In this document: positions 1 through 8,488 of the stretch, in pieces
Layout: each line of letters opens with the position of its first letter
Position numbering within the stretch: position 1 is the first letter of the stretch
Assembly (NCBI GenBank): GCA_002731825.1
Contig: PCCS01000001.1
Location: 266,962 to 330,961 of the forward strand
Origin: Myxococcales bacterium
GTDB taxonomy: Bacteria > Myxococcota_A > Bradymonadia > UBA7976 > UBA1532
DNA length: 64,000 nt
Direction of reading: 5' to 3'
The notes under the pieces: generated by a model
Seen by the model: the letters and a program-made list of their open reading frames with translations, nothing else
What the model was told of the DNA's origin: nothing
The model's database searches: none
Position numbers and translations under genes: made by a program

Positions 1-533
1 GCGGCGACTTCGATGACAAGTTCGTTGATTGTTTTGTCGGTGTCGCGGACGAAGGCTTGGTCGAGAAGGCAGATTTCCGACTTCCACTTCCTGAGCTTGC
101 CTTCAACGATGCGCTCTAGGATGTTGGCTGGCTTGCCTGCATCTTCCATTTGAGCGAGAAAGATTTCTTTCTGTTTGGCGACGTATGCGGCCGGGATTTC
201 AGATGAGTCGACATATTCGGGATTCGTGGCCGCGATGTGCATGGCGACGTCTTTTGCAAGCCGTTGGAAATCTTCGTTTCGAGCAACGAAATCAGTCTCG
301 CTGTTCAGCTCGACAAGGACGCCGATGCGTCCATTATGAATATAGCTTCCAACCACGCCCTCTGCTGCCGTTCGGTCAGCGCGCTTTCCGATGGCTGCAA
401 GGCTCTTCTTCTGAAGATATTCCTTCGCTTTACCGATGTCACCCTCAGATTCGACCAAGGCTTTCTTACAATCCATCATTCCTGCTCCTGTCTGGCGACG
501 CAGAGCAGCTACATCTTTTGCTGAAATCGACAT
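1..533 (-). CDS. tsf: Elongation factor Ts, N-terminal part (C-terminus beyond window)
   Basis: EF-Ts is the cytosolic nucleotide-exchange factor that recycles EF-Tu-GDP during translation. The reverse strand translates from ATG 531-533 to a peptide starting MSISAKDVAALRRQTGAGMM, the classic EF-Ts N-terminal UBA-like domain, followed by the TDFVARN core signature near residue 80. About 177 codons are present and the frame is still open at base 1, so the C-terminus lies outside. A GGAG ribosome site sits 6 nt before the start. It follows rpsB, the conserved rpsB-tsf order, across a 64-nt gap holding a strong hairpin. Confidence 0.97.
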   Translation of the reverse strand, partial: MSISAKDVAALRRQTGAGMMDCKKALVESEGDIGKAKEYLQKKSLAAIGKRADRTAAEGVVGSYIHNGRIGVLVELNSETDFVARNEDFQRLAKDVAMHIAATNPEYVDSSEIPAAYVAKQKEIFLAQMEDAGKPANILERIVEGKLRKWKSEICLLDQAFVRDTDKTINELVIEVA

Positions 534-554
534 TTCGATCTCCGGTTTGGTTGA

Positions 555-574
555 GCGATCCCGAGGGGGATCGC
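555..574 (-). promoter_or_regulatory. Intercistronic hairpin between rpsB and tsf
   Basis: A perfect 8-bp inverted repeat (GCGATCCC / GGGATCGC) with a 4-nt loop fills the middle of the rpsB-tsf gap. There is no T-run after it on the minus strand, so it does not look like a full intrinsic terminator. An attenuator, mRNA-processing or stability element that sets the S2:EF-Ts ratio is a reasonable inference. Confidence 0.55.
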
Positions 575-597
575 AATGGGTTTAAAGGGTATAGAGC

Positions 598-1452
598 TTA
601 TTCTTCAGTGGCGGCTGGTGCATCTGGTGTTGCACTTGCCTCCGGAGTCGGCATTTCCATGCCTGCAGGCTTCAAAGCCACCTCGGGTCCTTCGCCGTCA
701 ATCTGTGCGACGGCGACACCCGCTGCGTCAAAATCACCTTCAGCCTGTGAACCGCTGTAACGCTCATTGTGCTGACGCTTACCGGCCAGAACGGCGTCTG
801 CCACTCGACTTGCGAATAACTCGATTGCACGAATGGCATCATCATTACCAGGGATTGGATAATCGATCCCAGTTGGATCCGAGTTTGTGTCTAGAATACC
901 GACGATCTTGATGCCGAGCTTCTTTGCTTCAGCGACAGCCAGATGCTCTTTATTGGTGTCGACGATGAAAATCACCCCGGGGAGCGACTCCATGTTCTTG
1001 ATCCCACCAAGATTCGCTTCAAGCTTCTCGCGCTCGCGGAACAGCTTAAGAGTTTCCTTCTTTGTGAGGGAATCAGCTGTTCCGTCAGTCAGCATGCGAT
1101 CGATTTTCTTCAATCGCTCAATGGACTGCTTAATGGTTCGGAAATTCGTGAGTGTTCCACCCAACCACCGATGTGTAATGTTGTACATACCGCAGCGAAG
1201 CGCTTGGGTCTTGACGACTTCTTGTGCTTGCTTTTTGGTGCCGACGAATAAGACCGACTCACCGCGAGACACAGCCGCCGATACAAAGTTAAATGCATCG
1301 TCGAACAAGGGCACAGTTTTTTGAAGATCGATGATGTGGATACCGTTACGGACACCGTAAATGTAATCCTTCATCCGTGGGTTCCAGCGAGCGGTTTGAT
1401 GACCGAAATGTACACCTGCTTCTAACAGGTCGCGAATTGAGACCGCAGCCAT
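598..1452 (-). CDS. rpsB: 30S ribosomal protein S2
   Basis: S2 is a structural protein of the small ribosomal subunit. The start ATG at 1450-1452 is set by GGAAGGAG upstream and by the family N-terminus [20 protein letters not shown]. The open frame continues further upstream, but that stretch shows no S2 similarity and runs into the divergent gene. The S2 core is intact, with the [11 protein letters not shown] and GTKKQAQ motifs and the [13 protein letters not shown] and [11 protein letters not shown] segments. The 284-residue product is longer than usual because of an Ala/Pro/Glu-rich, probably disordered C-terminal tail of about 50 residues. tsf follows in the same direction. Confidence 0.97.
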   Translation of the reverse strand: MAAVSIRDLLEAGVHFGHQTARWNPRMKDYIYGVRNGIHIIDLQKTVPLFDDAFNFVSAAVSRGESVLFVGTKKQAQEVVKTQALRCGMYNITHRWLGGTLTNFRTIKQSIERLKKIDRMLTDGTADSLTKKETLKLFREREKLEANLGGIKNMESLPGVIFIVDTNKEHLAVAEAKKLGIKIVGILDTNSDPTGIDYPIPGNDDAIRAIELFASRVADAVLAGKRQHNERYSGSQAEGDFDAAGVAVAQIDGEGPEVALKPAGMEMPTPEASATPDAPAATEE

Positions 1453-1682
1453 GGCGATTCTCCTTCCAATTTGTTTAGCGTTAAACCACCGTGTCCATCG
1501 TCGCTGAACCCCCAATCTCGTCAGAGAGCACGCAGGGGACCGCTCCGGCCACGTGAGACATAAAAGCGGTGCCATGTACCAAGCTGAGCGAATGATCGCA
1601 AGAATAACCTGAATGATCATGCAAATTGACGTACGAATTGTGCCAAAGTAGGCTTCGACAGCACCTTGAGTGGGAGTCAGTC

Positions 1683-3011
1683 TTGAGTTCACATGTTGCG
1701 ACGGATAGTCGGCGGGTTCAAAGCCAGTCGGACCTTGAGTCTTATATTCTGGCCGGCTGCAAGCCGACATCTCAATGGGTTATTGGGACTGAGCACGAAA
1801 AGATTGGCTGGTGGCCTGATAGAGGCCGATCGCCCGACTATTATGACCCTCGGGGTATCCGCTCTGTTCTCGAGGGCTTCAAACAATTCGGATGGGTCGC
1901 GAACGCGGCCGACGAGACTCTATTGGCTTTGTCTCGAGGGCGGGCGACCATCACGTTGGAGCCTGGTGGACAACTTGAGTTGAGCGGCGCGCCACTGAAG
2001 TCACTTTTTGAAACAGCGGCTGAGTTTGATCAGCATTTGGATGAGCTAAAGCAAATCAGTCAGACCCTTGGCCTCCAATGGAGTGGGGTTGGATTGCATC
2101 CCTATGGCAACCCCCTCGACGCGCCGAGAATGCCAAAACCGCGGTACGACATTCTGGAATCCCGTTTGCTCAACGCAGGGCAACTTGGCATCCATATGAT
2201 GCGACAGACGGCAACCGTTCAGGCGAATTTTGATTTCGGATCCGAAGCTGATGCCATGCGCAAATGGTATGCATCGGTGATGGTCCAGCCCATCGTGATG
2301 GCCCTATTTGCCAATTCCCCGGTCGTCAACGGTGCGGATGGACATCATTTATCCTTTCGCTCTAAAATTTGGCTCGATACAGATGATGCACGTTGCCGGC
2401 TGCCCAATGAACTTCTCCGACCAACGGTCACCCTTGCTGAATACGTGTCTTGGACTTGCCAAGTCCCGATGCTTTTCATCCATCGCGACGGTCAATATTT
2501 AGATTGTCGTGGGCGGTCGTTTAATGAGTTCATGACGCATGGTTGGTCCGGTCATTCGGCGAACTTAGGGGATTACGGACTGCACTTGTCCACGCTCTTT
2601 CCCGATGTTCGTCTCAAACAGTTTCTTGAGGTGAGGGGGGCAGACATGGGTAACCGAGAGTCCGTGATGGCGTTGCCTGCCTTTCATGCGGGCCTCCTCT
2701 ACGATTCCAGGGCTCTGGATTCTGTTATCGACTGTTTTGCTGGACTCGATGAGTCGACTTGGAACGCCATCCGCATGGCTGTGTGTCGCGACGGTCTTCG
2801 GGCTCGCGTTGGACCATATGATGTCGGTGCATTGGCTGAGCATCTGGTTGAGCAGGCGATAGACGGACTAAGCCGTTGGGAACCGGCCGCCTGTGTCTTT
2901 CTAGACTCATTCCTTGACCGGGCCAAGAGGCGAACTTCACCTGCTGATGAGCTGCTTGAGACCTTTAAAAAACAACCTGACAGTCTTCTGGATGCAACGC
3001 GCTTGGTATAG
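1683..3011 (+). CDS. gshA: Glutamate-cysteine ligase, plant/proteobacterial type
   Basis: This enzyme makes gamma-glutamylcysteine from glutamate, cysteine and ATP, the first step of glutathione synthesis in the cytosol. The family's N-terminal signature [12 protein letters not shown] is present, followed by the acidic/Gly substrate-binding stretch [16 protein letters not shown] and an [13 protein letters not shown] segment. Length is about 442 residues, usual for the family. I chose TTG 1683 because GGGAG lies 6 nt upstream and family homology begins just after it; an in-frame TTG at 1626 would add 19 residues. The gene is divergent from rpsB and no gshB is seen nearby, so an alternative thiol pathway cannot be excluded. 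Confidence 0.9.
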   Translation: MSSHVATDSRRVQSQSDLESYILAGCKPTSQWVIGTEHEKIGWWPDRGRSPDYYDPRGIRSVLEGFKQFGWVANAADETLLALSRGRATITLEPGGQLELSGAPLKSLFETAAEFDQHLDELKQISQTLGLQWSGVGLHPYGNPLDAPRMPKPRYDILESRLLNAGQLGIHMMRQTATVQANFDFGSEADAMRKWYASVMVQPIVMALFANSPVVNGADGHHLSFRSKIWLDTDDARCRLPNELLRPTVTLAEYVSWTCQVPMLFIHRDGQYLDCRGRSFNEFMTHGWSGHSANLGDYGLHLSTLFPDVRLKQFLEVRGADMGNRESVMALPAFHAGLLYDSRALDSVIDCFAGLDESTWNAIRMAVCRDGLRARVGPYDVGALAEHLVEQAIDGLSRWEPAACVFLDSFLDRAKRRTSPADELLETFKKQPDSLLDATRLV

Positions 3012-3040
3012 TGAGCGCTCAACGTTCTCGGGTTCGAGGA

Positions 3041-3469
3041 CTACTCGGAATCGTCGCGATCTAGGGTCTCTAATTCGTCCCAAAAATCGATACCGTCTTC
3101 AAGTTGTCGTATGGGACGTACCGCCCTGTGGGCCGTCTGTGCACCAGCTAGACGCGGTCCATCCGCTGTCTCACCCTCGTCGAAATTGGTGCCTGCATCG
3201 GATTCGATCGGGGCTGGCGATGTCTCGCCTGGGTTTTCAAACAAAGCGTCCATTGCTGAACGAGTCGACCGATTATGATGATCACGTATCTCTGGGTTGG
3301 CGTCTAGCTCGCTTCGCGATTCTTTGATCAATTCATCGAGGGTTTCTATGGCCTTATCGACCGAGAGTTTTCGATGCTTCGCGCGTTGCACCTCGGCGAC
3401 GCCTGCGGCTTCCACCAGTGCGTCTAGCTGTGATTCGGGTGTATCTGGTTTATCACCGTTTGCACTCAT
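3041..3469 (-). CDS. Hypothetical acidic protein, coupled to upstream outer-membrane gene
   Basis: I do not recognise this 142-residue product. It has no signal peptide or membrane segment and is rich in Asp and Glu. The first 60 residues look helical (ESQLDALVEAAGVAEVQRAK...), and the middle to C-terminal half is low-complexity with a final FWDELETLDRDDSE patch. Its ATG overlaps the stop of the gene at 3469-4917 by one base (TAATG), which predicts translational coupling. A cytosolic accessory role is possible but unsupported. Confidence 0.7.
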   Translation of the reverse strand: MSANGDKPDTPESQLDALVEAAGVAEVQRAKHRKLSVDKAIETLDELIKESRSELDANPEIRDHHNRSTRSAMDALFENPGETSPAPIESDAGTNFDEGETADGPRLAGAQTAHRAVRPIRQLEDGIDFWDELETLDRDDSE

Positions 3470-4917
3470 TAGAATCGATATCCTCCCAAGAACCGCAACA
3501 CCATAAAATGGTCATCGGCCGATTCACCGATTCGTCCATCTCGACCCGTGCCTGTGACCGTGCTACCAAAGGCAGTATACTCGAAGCCACCGGAGAGAGT
3601 GAGGCCGAAATCAAATCGGCTTTCTAAGCCTAAGTAGACCCGATAGCCGAACACCGTCGCTTCGCCACCGAGTTCTTGAACCGTATCACCAAGAGACGCA
3701 TAGGGAATCAAGCCCGCCCGACCACTGAATCCGAGCAATTGTGTTCCGAATGGCACGAAACCGCTGAGGCCCGTATCCATATAGGTATAGCTAGAGCCGG
3801 TATATTCTTGATTTTGTGATAGCTCGAAGATCAGTCGACCGACGCCCAAATATCCGCCAAGCTCTCCTTTTTTACCAAAGCTATGGGTGTAGGTAAGATA
3901 CCCTGCAAAATGGTCGTGACGGCTATCCAGTAGCGTCGTTGTTTGACTCTGGTCTTGCTGCGTGACCGTTTGCTGCGTCCGAAAAAAAGCCTTTTCATAA
4001 AGCAGGCGAAACCCCACGCCTTTGGTGGCGTTACGACGCCGACTGAATGGTGTGAAGTGTGCGTCCACGGCAAAGCCGGGTACAAGGCCTAACTGATAAT
4101 CAATGCCGCCTCGATTGAAGACTTGAGACTCGGGACTGGCTGTATAGACAAAGTTGCGACCCAAACTCATCAGACCGAGTCTTATGTCACCAATGACTTG
4201 GTTTGAGTTGGGTTTTGGTCGATTCGAGATCACCGCGTCATCTACGGGTAGCTCATCGATACGTCGACCCAGCTCCCGGCCGCGTCGATTCCGTGTACGT
4301 GTTTCACTTCGCTGCTGATCGCGTCTATCGAAGCGCGCACGAGGCTGCCGACCCATCGGGATGGGTCGTTTGATGACAGCGGGTTGTTGTTGGCCGAGCA
4401 CACGTTTTAGATCGGGTAAGATTGCCTCTGTCGCGACTTGCCAAACCTCTGTGTTTATCCGCCCATTGGGTACACGGATGACCTGCTCACCGACATATCG
4501 GCCTTCGAGTGCGGCATAGACCGTGACTGTAACCCGACTATCAGCGCCCACTGGTTCCACTTGTACATAGACGGCCGCATCGATGTCGACGCGTTCACAC
4601 ACACGCTCCAGGCTGGTTGCATCTTCAGGTAACATATCGAGAACGCCGAGACCTTGCGCCTCATCATTAAACTTACGTGAATCGGTCACCCGAATTCCCG
4701 CCTGTGCCGATAAGGCTCGCTCAAATCTCTGTTGATTTCGCCGAATTCGGCTAATGCCATCGATGCGACCTATGACAACGTAAATCGGGTCGTCGGCACC
4801 GGGTGCCATGGAACGGCTCTGCGAAAAGGCCGTACTGGGGTCCAACACCAAACAAAAGGCCAGTAAAGCCTGTCCCACAGACCGATACAGACTTAGGTTT
4901 GAACAAAATGCAGTCAC
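3469..4917 (-). CDS. Putative outer-membrane beta-barrel protein with N-terminal periplasmic domain
   Basis: This 482-residue protein starts at GTG 4917, with GGGAG 6 nt upstream. A signal peptide ends near AFSQS (about residue 33). Residues 40-175 form a mixed alpha/beta domain (IYVVIGRIDGISRIRR..., AAVYVQVEPV), followed by an Arg/Gln-rich linker around 180-235. The remaining 245 residues alternate in the way of a beta-barrel, with many Gly/Tyr/Phe strands, and end in the aromatic terminus FLGGYRF typical of outer-membrane proteins. No specific family is recognised. It is the first gene of a two-gene unit and lies downstream of recA with a G9 tract in its leader. Confidence 0.75.
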   Translation of the reverse strand: MTAFCSNLSLYRSVGQALLAFCLVLDPSTAFSQSRSMAPGADDPIYVVIGRIDGISRIRRNQQRFERALSAQAGIRVTDSRKFNDEAQGLGVLDMLPEDATSLERVCERVDIDAAVYVQVEPVGADSRVTVTVYAALEGRYVGEQVIRVPNGRINTEVWQVATEAILPDLKRVLGQQQPAVIKRPIPMGRQPRARFDRRDQQRSETRTRNRRGRELGRRIDELPVDDAVISNRPKPNSNQVIGDIRLGLMSLGRNFVYTASPESQVFNRGGIDYQLGLVPGFAVDAHFTPFSRRRNATKGVGFRLLYEKAFFRTQQTVTQQDQSQTTTLLDSRHDHFAGYLTYTHSFGKKGELGGYLGVGRLIFELSQNQEYTGSSYTYMDTGLSGFVPFGTQLLGFSGRAGLIPYASLGDTVQELGGEATVFGYRVYLGLESRFDFGLTLSGGFEYTAFGSTVTGTGRDGRIGESADDHFMVLRFLGGYRF

Positions 4918-5021
4918 TCAGATCTCCCTGTATGCCAGACCATAACTCGGCCTTTGCACACATCGCAAGTATCCAGGTGCTGCTTGACACACGCCAAGAA
5001 AATTAATGAATCAGAGGCACA

Positions 5022-5030
5022 GGGGGGGGG
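5022..5030. repeat. G9 homopolymer tract upstream of the outer-membrane gene
   Basis: Nine consecutive G on the plus strand (C9 on the coding strand of the downstream gene) lie about 105-113 nt before the GTG start of the outer-membrane protein at 3469-4917. Such tracts can slip and alter promoter spacing; whether this one does is unknown. Confidence 0.5.
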
Positions 5031-5107
5031 CGGGCGAGCGATTTAAGTGAAGCGCTCGACTCGGCCCCGACTATGAGATGGGATTCAGTCCCAGGTGGGT
5101 GGTTTGT

Positions 5108-6163
5108 TCAGGCGTCTTCAGCCTCTTGCACGGCACTGGTATTTCGCTGAGCAATCCCATGGTGGATTAAGACACGGCGTTCGATTTCCTTCATCAGTTC
5201 AGGATGCTCTCGCAAGAAGTTTTTAACATTTTCTCGACCCTGACCGATGCGCTCACCATCGAAACTATACCAAGCGCCCGATTTTTGGACGATATCTGCT
5301 GCCGAGCCCAGATCGACGAGTTCCCCAGCCTTACTGATCCCCTCTCCGTACATGATATCGAACTCAGCCTCTCGGAAGGGAGGGGCCATTTTGTTCTTCA
5401 CAACCTTACAGCGCGTTCGGTTCCCAAGAACACCATCGGATCCTTTGATGGCTCCAATCCGACGAATGTCAATTCGCTGTGATGCGTAGAACTTGAGCGC
5501 ATTGCCTCCAGTCGTCGTTTCAGGACTGCCGAACATCACACCGATCTTCATACGGATCTGGTTAATAAAAAAGACCACCGTCCGACTTCGATTGATACTG
5601 CCGGTCAGTTTTCTGAGCGCCTGTGACATGAGTCTAGCTTGAAGTCCAACATGGGTGTCTCCCATATCGCCCTCGAGTTCTGCCTTCGGGACCAAGGCCG
5701 CAACCGAATCGATGACCAAGACGTCGACAGCTCCAGACCGAACCAGCATATCGGCGATCTCAAGTGCCTGTTCTCCTGTGTCCGGCTGGCTGATGAGCAA
5801 CTCATCAGTTTTGGCACCGAGTTTTCTGGCATACGTGACGTCGAGTGCGTGTTCGGCATCGATAAATGCAGCAACGCCGCCCATGGCTTGAGCCTGTGCG
5901 ACAGCATGAAGCGTCAATGTGGTCTTACCGCTCGATTCTGGACCATAGACCTCGATGATCCGCCCTCTAGGATATCCTCCAATACCGAGTGCGATATCGA
6001 GTGTTGTACTCCCGGTCGGAACGACAGGAACATCGCCAACGAGTGTCTCGCCTTCACCAAGACGCATGATCGCGCCTTTGCCAAATTGCTTTTCGATTGC
6101 ACCGAGAGCGAGTGAGATTGCTCGCTCGCGATCTTGTTGGTTGTTTTCCCGTCGTTTAGCCAT
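5108..6163 (-). CDS. recA: Recombinase A
   Basis: RecA forms ATP-dependent filaments on single-stranded DNA for homologous recombination and triggers LexA-type self-cleavage in the SOS response. The 351-residue product is full length. Walker A (GPESSGKTT, residues 74-82), the Walker B region [18 protein letters not shown], loop L1 [20 protein letters not shown] and the L2 region [29 protein letters not shown] are all intact. The C-terminal acidic tail EAEDA is short. It sits downstream of cinA and a ThpR-like gene in the common cinA-thpR-recA order, but behind its own promoter and operator-like repeat. Confidence 0.99.
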   Translation of the reverse strand: MAKRRENNQQDRERAISLALGAIEKQFGKGAIMRLGEGETLVGDVPVVPTGSTTLDIALGIGGYPRGRIIEVYGPESSGKTTLTLHAVAQAQAMGGVAAFIDAEHALDVTYARKLGAKTDELLISQPDTGEQALEIADMLVRSGAVDVLVIDSVAALVPKAELEGDMGDTHVGLQARLMSQALRKLTGSINRSRTVVFFINQIRMKIGVMFGSPETTTGGNALKFYASQRIDIRRIGAIKGSDGVLGNRTRCKVVKNKMAPPFREAEFDIMYGEGISKAGELVDLGSAADIVQKSGAWYSFDGERIGQGRENVKNFLREHPELMKEIERRVLIHHGIAQRNTSAVQEAEDA

Positions 6164-6206
6164 GTGCTGGATTTCCCCTGTATTGAAAATTAAGAAGAGA
6201 ACGTCT

Positions 6207-6245
6207 GTTCAGTGGCACTATAGTGATGCACTGAACGTAGGTCCA
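6207..6245 (-). promoter_or_regulatory. recA promoter with nested inverted repeats (candidate SOS operator)
   Basis: Reading toward recA, a sigma70-like -35 TGGACC (6240-6245) and -10 TATAGT (6217-6222) are separated by 17 nt. They overlap a perfect 8-bp inverted repeat, GTTCAGTG / CACTGAAC (6207-6214 and 6229-6236). Inside it is a second perfect palindrome, CACTATAGTG (6216-6225), covering the -10. The position over the promoter suits a repressor. GTTCAG also occurs in the published myxobacterial LexA motif, but the rest of that motif does not match well, so LexA binding is inference. Confidence 0.6.
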
Positions 6246-6347
6246 GTAATTTTATTGATCGAGCCAAGATTTCTGCGAAGGTCGCTGTTTGGTGACTACG
6301 CTGGCCAAATCCGTCGAGATTCATAGACGACAGATCGTCTCGCGAGA

Positions 6348-7121
6348 TCAAGGACTTTCGGTATTTTCGGTGGCTGTCGATGGGTCATCGTTGTCGTCGG
6401 CATCGACATCTGTGGTCAGATCGTCGACTCGGGTTCGGACGCGACGAGACCGGAAATTAGTGGTTCGTTGGCTGAGCTTTTCCTCGAGCTGCTGTCTTAA
6501 GGCATCGATGTCACTGATGACTGATACGTGTTCGAGATTTGAGTCGCTACCGCCGATGGTTCGATACCATAAATTTCGGATTGAAAACTTTTCGAATCGC
6601 TCTTGCTCCACAAATGCACCAACAGCTTTAACCTCAAATGTGCTGATCGAGGGGGCGTTTGGGAGTTTGATTTCCGGACCCGATCCTTGCACGCGGACCA
6701 GAGGAATAGTGGGTACGAAATGGCCACCACGGACAGGGAAACCGAATTCCATGAGTGGTCCGAGCAGATCGGATCGAAGTTGGCAGATCTGTTCTGAGCC
6801 ACCCTTGATGGTCGCGCTTAATAATTGGGGCGCCGTCAAGTCAGGCCAAGCATCGAGCCCGTCGATGTCAATAGAGAAGGGCGTCATTTTAGTGATGACT
6901 CGGTCAATGGCCAATTGCGCGGCTTCTAAGGCTTCGACGTATGGGTAGCCTAGATCAAAGAGTGGGATTGTTATCAGACGCCTTGGAATTGATTGAACGG
7001 TTCGGTCTTCGCTTCTGGCCGCACTAAAGAGAGCACGCTGCGTCCGGGACAGGACATCGGATACACGTCCGCCGACCGCGATGGCGATGAAGGCGCGGCG
7101 CTGAAGGTGTTCGTCAAGCAT
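6348..7121 (-). CDS. ThpR/LigT-like 2H-phosphoesterase-fold protein lacking catalytic residues
   Basis: This 257-residue protein aligns by pattern with RNA 2',3'-cyclic phosphodiesterase ThpR: N-terminal RAFIAIAV, central RLITIPLFDLG in place of NLHLTLxFLG, MTPFSIDIDGLDAWPD, and HFVPTIPLVRV in place of PHITLxR. Both HxT catalytic signatures are lost (the first His reads as Leu; the second pair reads TIP), so catalysis by the usual mechanism is unlikely. About 55 extra C-terminal residues are charged and Asp-rich. The start overlaps the cinA stop by 8 nt. The locus position between cinA and recA supports the family call. A binding or scaffold role is only a guess. Confidence 0.65.
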   Translation of the reverse strand: MLDEHLQRRAFIAIAVGGRVSDVLSRTQRALFSAARSEDRTVQSIPRRLITIPLFDLGYPYVEALEAAQLAIDRVITKMTPFSIDIDGLDAWPDLTAPQLLSATIKGGSEQICQLRSDLLGPLMEFGFPVRGGHFVPTIPLVRVQGSGPEIKLPNAPSISTFEVKAVGAFVEQERFEKFSIRNLWYRTIGGSDSNLEHVSVISDIDALRQQLEEKLSQRTTNFRSRRVRTRVDDLTTDVDADDNDDPSTATENTESP

Positions 7122-8316
7122 ATTCTCTCCTTAATCTATCCATAGCAAAGCCGACAGCCCGTCGTCTGACCTGGTCTCGGTCACCTCGAAATCGGACACG
7201 AGTCGTCTCATTTAGACCCGGACCATACCAGCCAAAGCAGACAGTGCCTACGGGCTTTTCAATTGATCCGCCACCGGGACCCGCAATGCCTGTCACAGAC
7301 ACGCCAACATCCGCACTCAGCGCATCACAGACACCCTTGGCCATTTGTGCGGCGACAATCTCGCTGACCGCACCGTGTCTTACGATATCGCCTTCTTTTA
7401 CGCCAAGCTGACCCGATTTAACACCGTTGCTATAGCTGACTATTGAGCCAAGATACACAGCTGACGCGCCTGGAATGGAGGTCAATTCAGCTCCGATAAG
7501 ACCACCGGTACAACTCTCAGCCGTAGCGATCGTCAGGTGTTTAGACTTTAAACGTGCCACGAGGGCATGCGCCAAGCTCATCTCATCAAACCCAATGAAC
7601 GCCGGACCGATCGAATCCGTAATTTTGGCGATGGCTTCATCTAAGCCAGTTGCGTCAAGAGACCGCAGGCGCAGATGATTTTCCGGCGACGCGGTGCGAT
7701 ATGAAAGCGATATAGACGGGGGCAGCCTGAGTGCGTCGATCATCGTGGCTAATTTGGATTCACCAATCCCTGAAAATCGGAGCGTTCGCTTGGTCCAGTT
7801 TGGACGATTGAGGCCGTCTAAATACGGGATCAGATGGGTCTTGCAGTGCCATTTCATTTCCATAGGAACGCCCGGCAAGACGAACACTGTACAACCCGCA
7901 ATGTGGATTCGCGCAGCTGGAGCGGTCCCAACTTCTGACTCGAGAGCGGTTCCGTTCTTAAGGACATAGGCCTGTTTACGATTGTTCTCCGGAACCGGTT
8001 TGCCCGCATATCGAGAGACGATTTGGCTCCAGATCTTTTGATCAAAAATCAGTTCGTCTTGGGCAACCGCCGCGACCGTCTCAAGGGTTAGGTCATCGTC
8101 CGTTGGCCCGAGGCCGCCCGTGCAAATGCATAGGTCGGCACGGTCGACAATTTGCGACAAAGCATTGGCAATGGACTCTCTACTATCGGGGACAGTGGTT
8201 TGCCTTTGAACACGCATCCCTTTGTCATTAAGGAACGAGCCAAGCCACGTTGAGTTTTCATCGACAACCGTTCCATCTAGGATTTCATCTCCGATGATCA
8301 GTAGTTCGACATGCAT
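7114..8316 (-). CDS. cinA: CinA-family competence/damage-inducible protein
   Basis: CinA proteins combine an N-terminal molybdopterin-binding-like (COG1058) domain, linked to ADP-ribose pyrophosphatase activity, with a C-terminal NMN deamidase domain. Both are present: residues 1-170 begin HVELLIIGDEILDGTVVDENS and include CTGGLGPTDDDLT, and the C-terminal domain shows AESCTGG and GIAGPGG. I chose ATG 8316 (GGAG 9 nt upstream); ATG 8331 in frame lacks a ribosome site. Length is about 400 residues, normal for the two-domain form. It overlaps the ThpR-like gene and lies two genes upstream of recA, a conserved DNA-damage or competence neighbourhood. Confidence 0.95.
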   Translation of the reverse strand: MHVELLIIGDEILDGTVVDENSTWLGSFLNDKGMRVQRQTTVPDSRESIANALSQIVDRADLCICTGGLGPTDDDLTLETVAAVAQDELIFDQKIWSQIVSRYAGKPVPENNRKQAYVLKNGTALESEVGTAPAARIHIAGCTVFVLPGVPMEMKWHCKTHLIPYLDGLNRPNWTKRTLRFSGIGESKLATMIDALRLPPSISLSYRTASPENHLRLRSLDATGLDEAIAKITDSIGPAFIGFDEMSLAHALVARLKSKHLTIATAESCTGGLIGAELTSIPGASAVYLGSIVSYSNGVKSGQLGVKEGDIVRHGAVSEIVAAQMAKGVCDALSADVGVSVTGIAGPGGGSIEKPVGTVCFGWYGPGLNETTRVRFRGDRDQVRRRAVGFAMDRLRREYA

Positions 8317-8488
8317 CGTGTTCGTCTCCATATTTGGCATACACACGTTTATGATGGTAATGGCCCTACGACAGTCGGTATCGAGAACACGTCGGAAGCA
8401 TAGTCGGATGCGCGTTGATCGTCGAGGGGGATGCGCCGACTTTATATTCGGGTTATCCTACACCCCAGTGTGGCGAGGAGAAAATAGA

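Noticed and set aside
1453-1770. Extending rpsB upstream to 1770
   Set aside because: The extra sequence lacks S2 similarity, overlaps the divergent glutamate-cysteine ligase, and GGAAGGAG precedes the internal ATG 1452.
5050-5095. Possible recA terminator hairpins (CGAGCG/CGCTCG and TGGGA/TCCCA)
   Set aside because: Short stems without a T-run after them on the minus strand; kept only as an observation.
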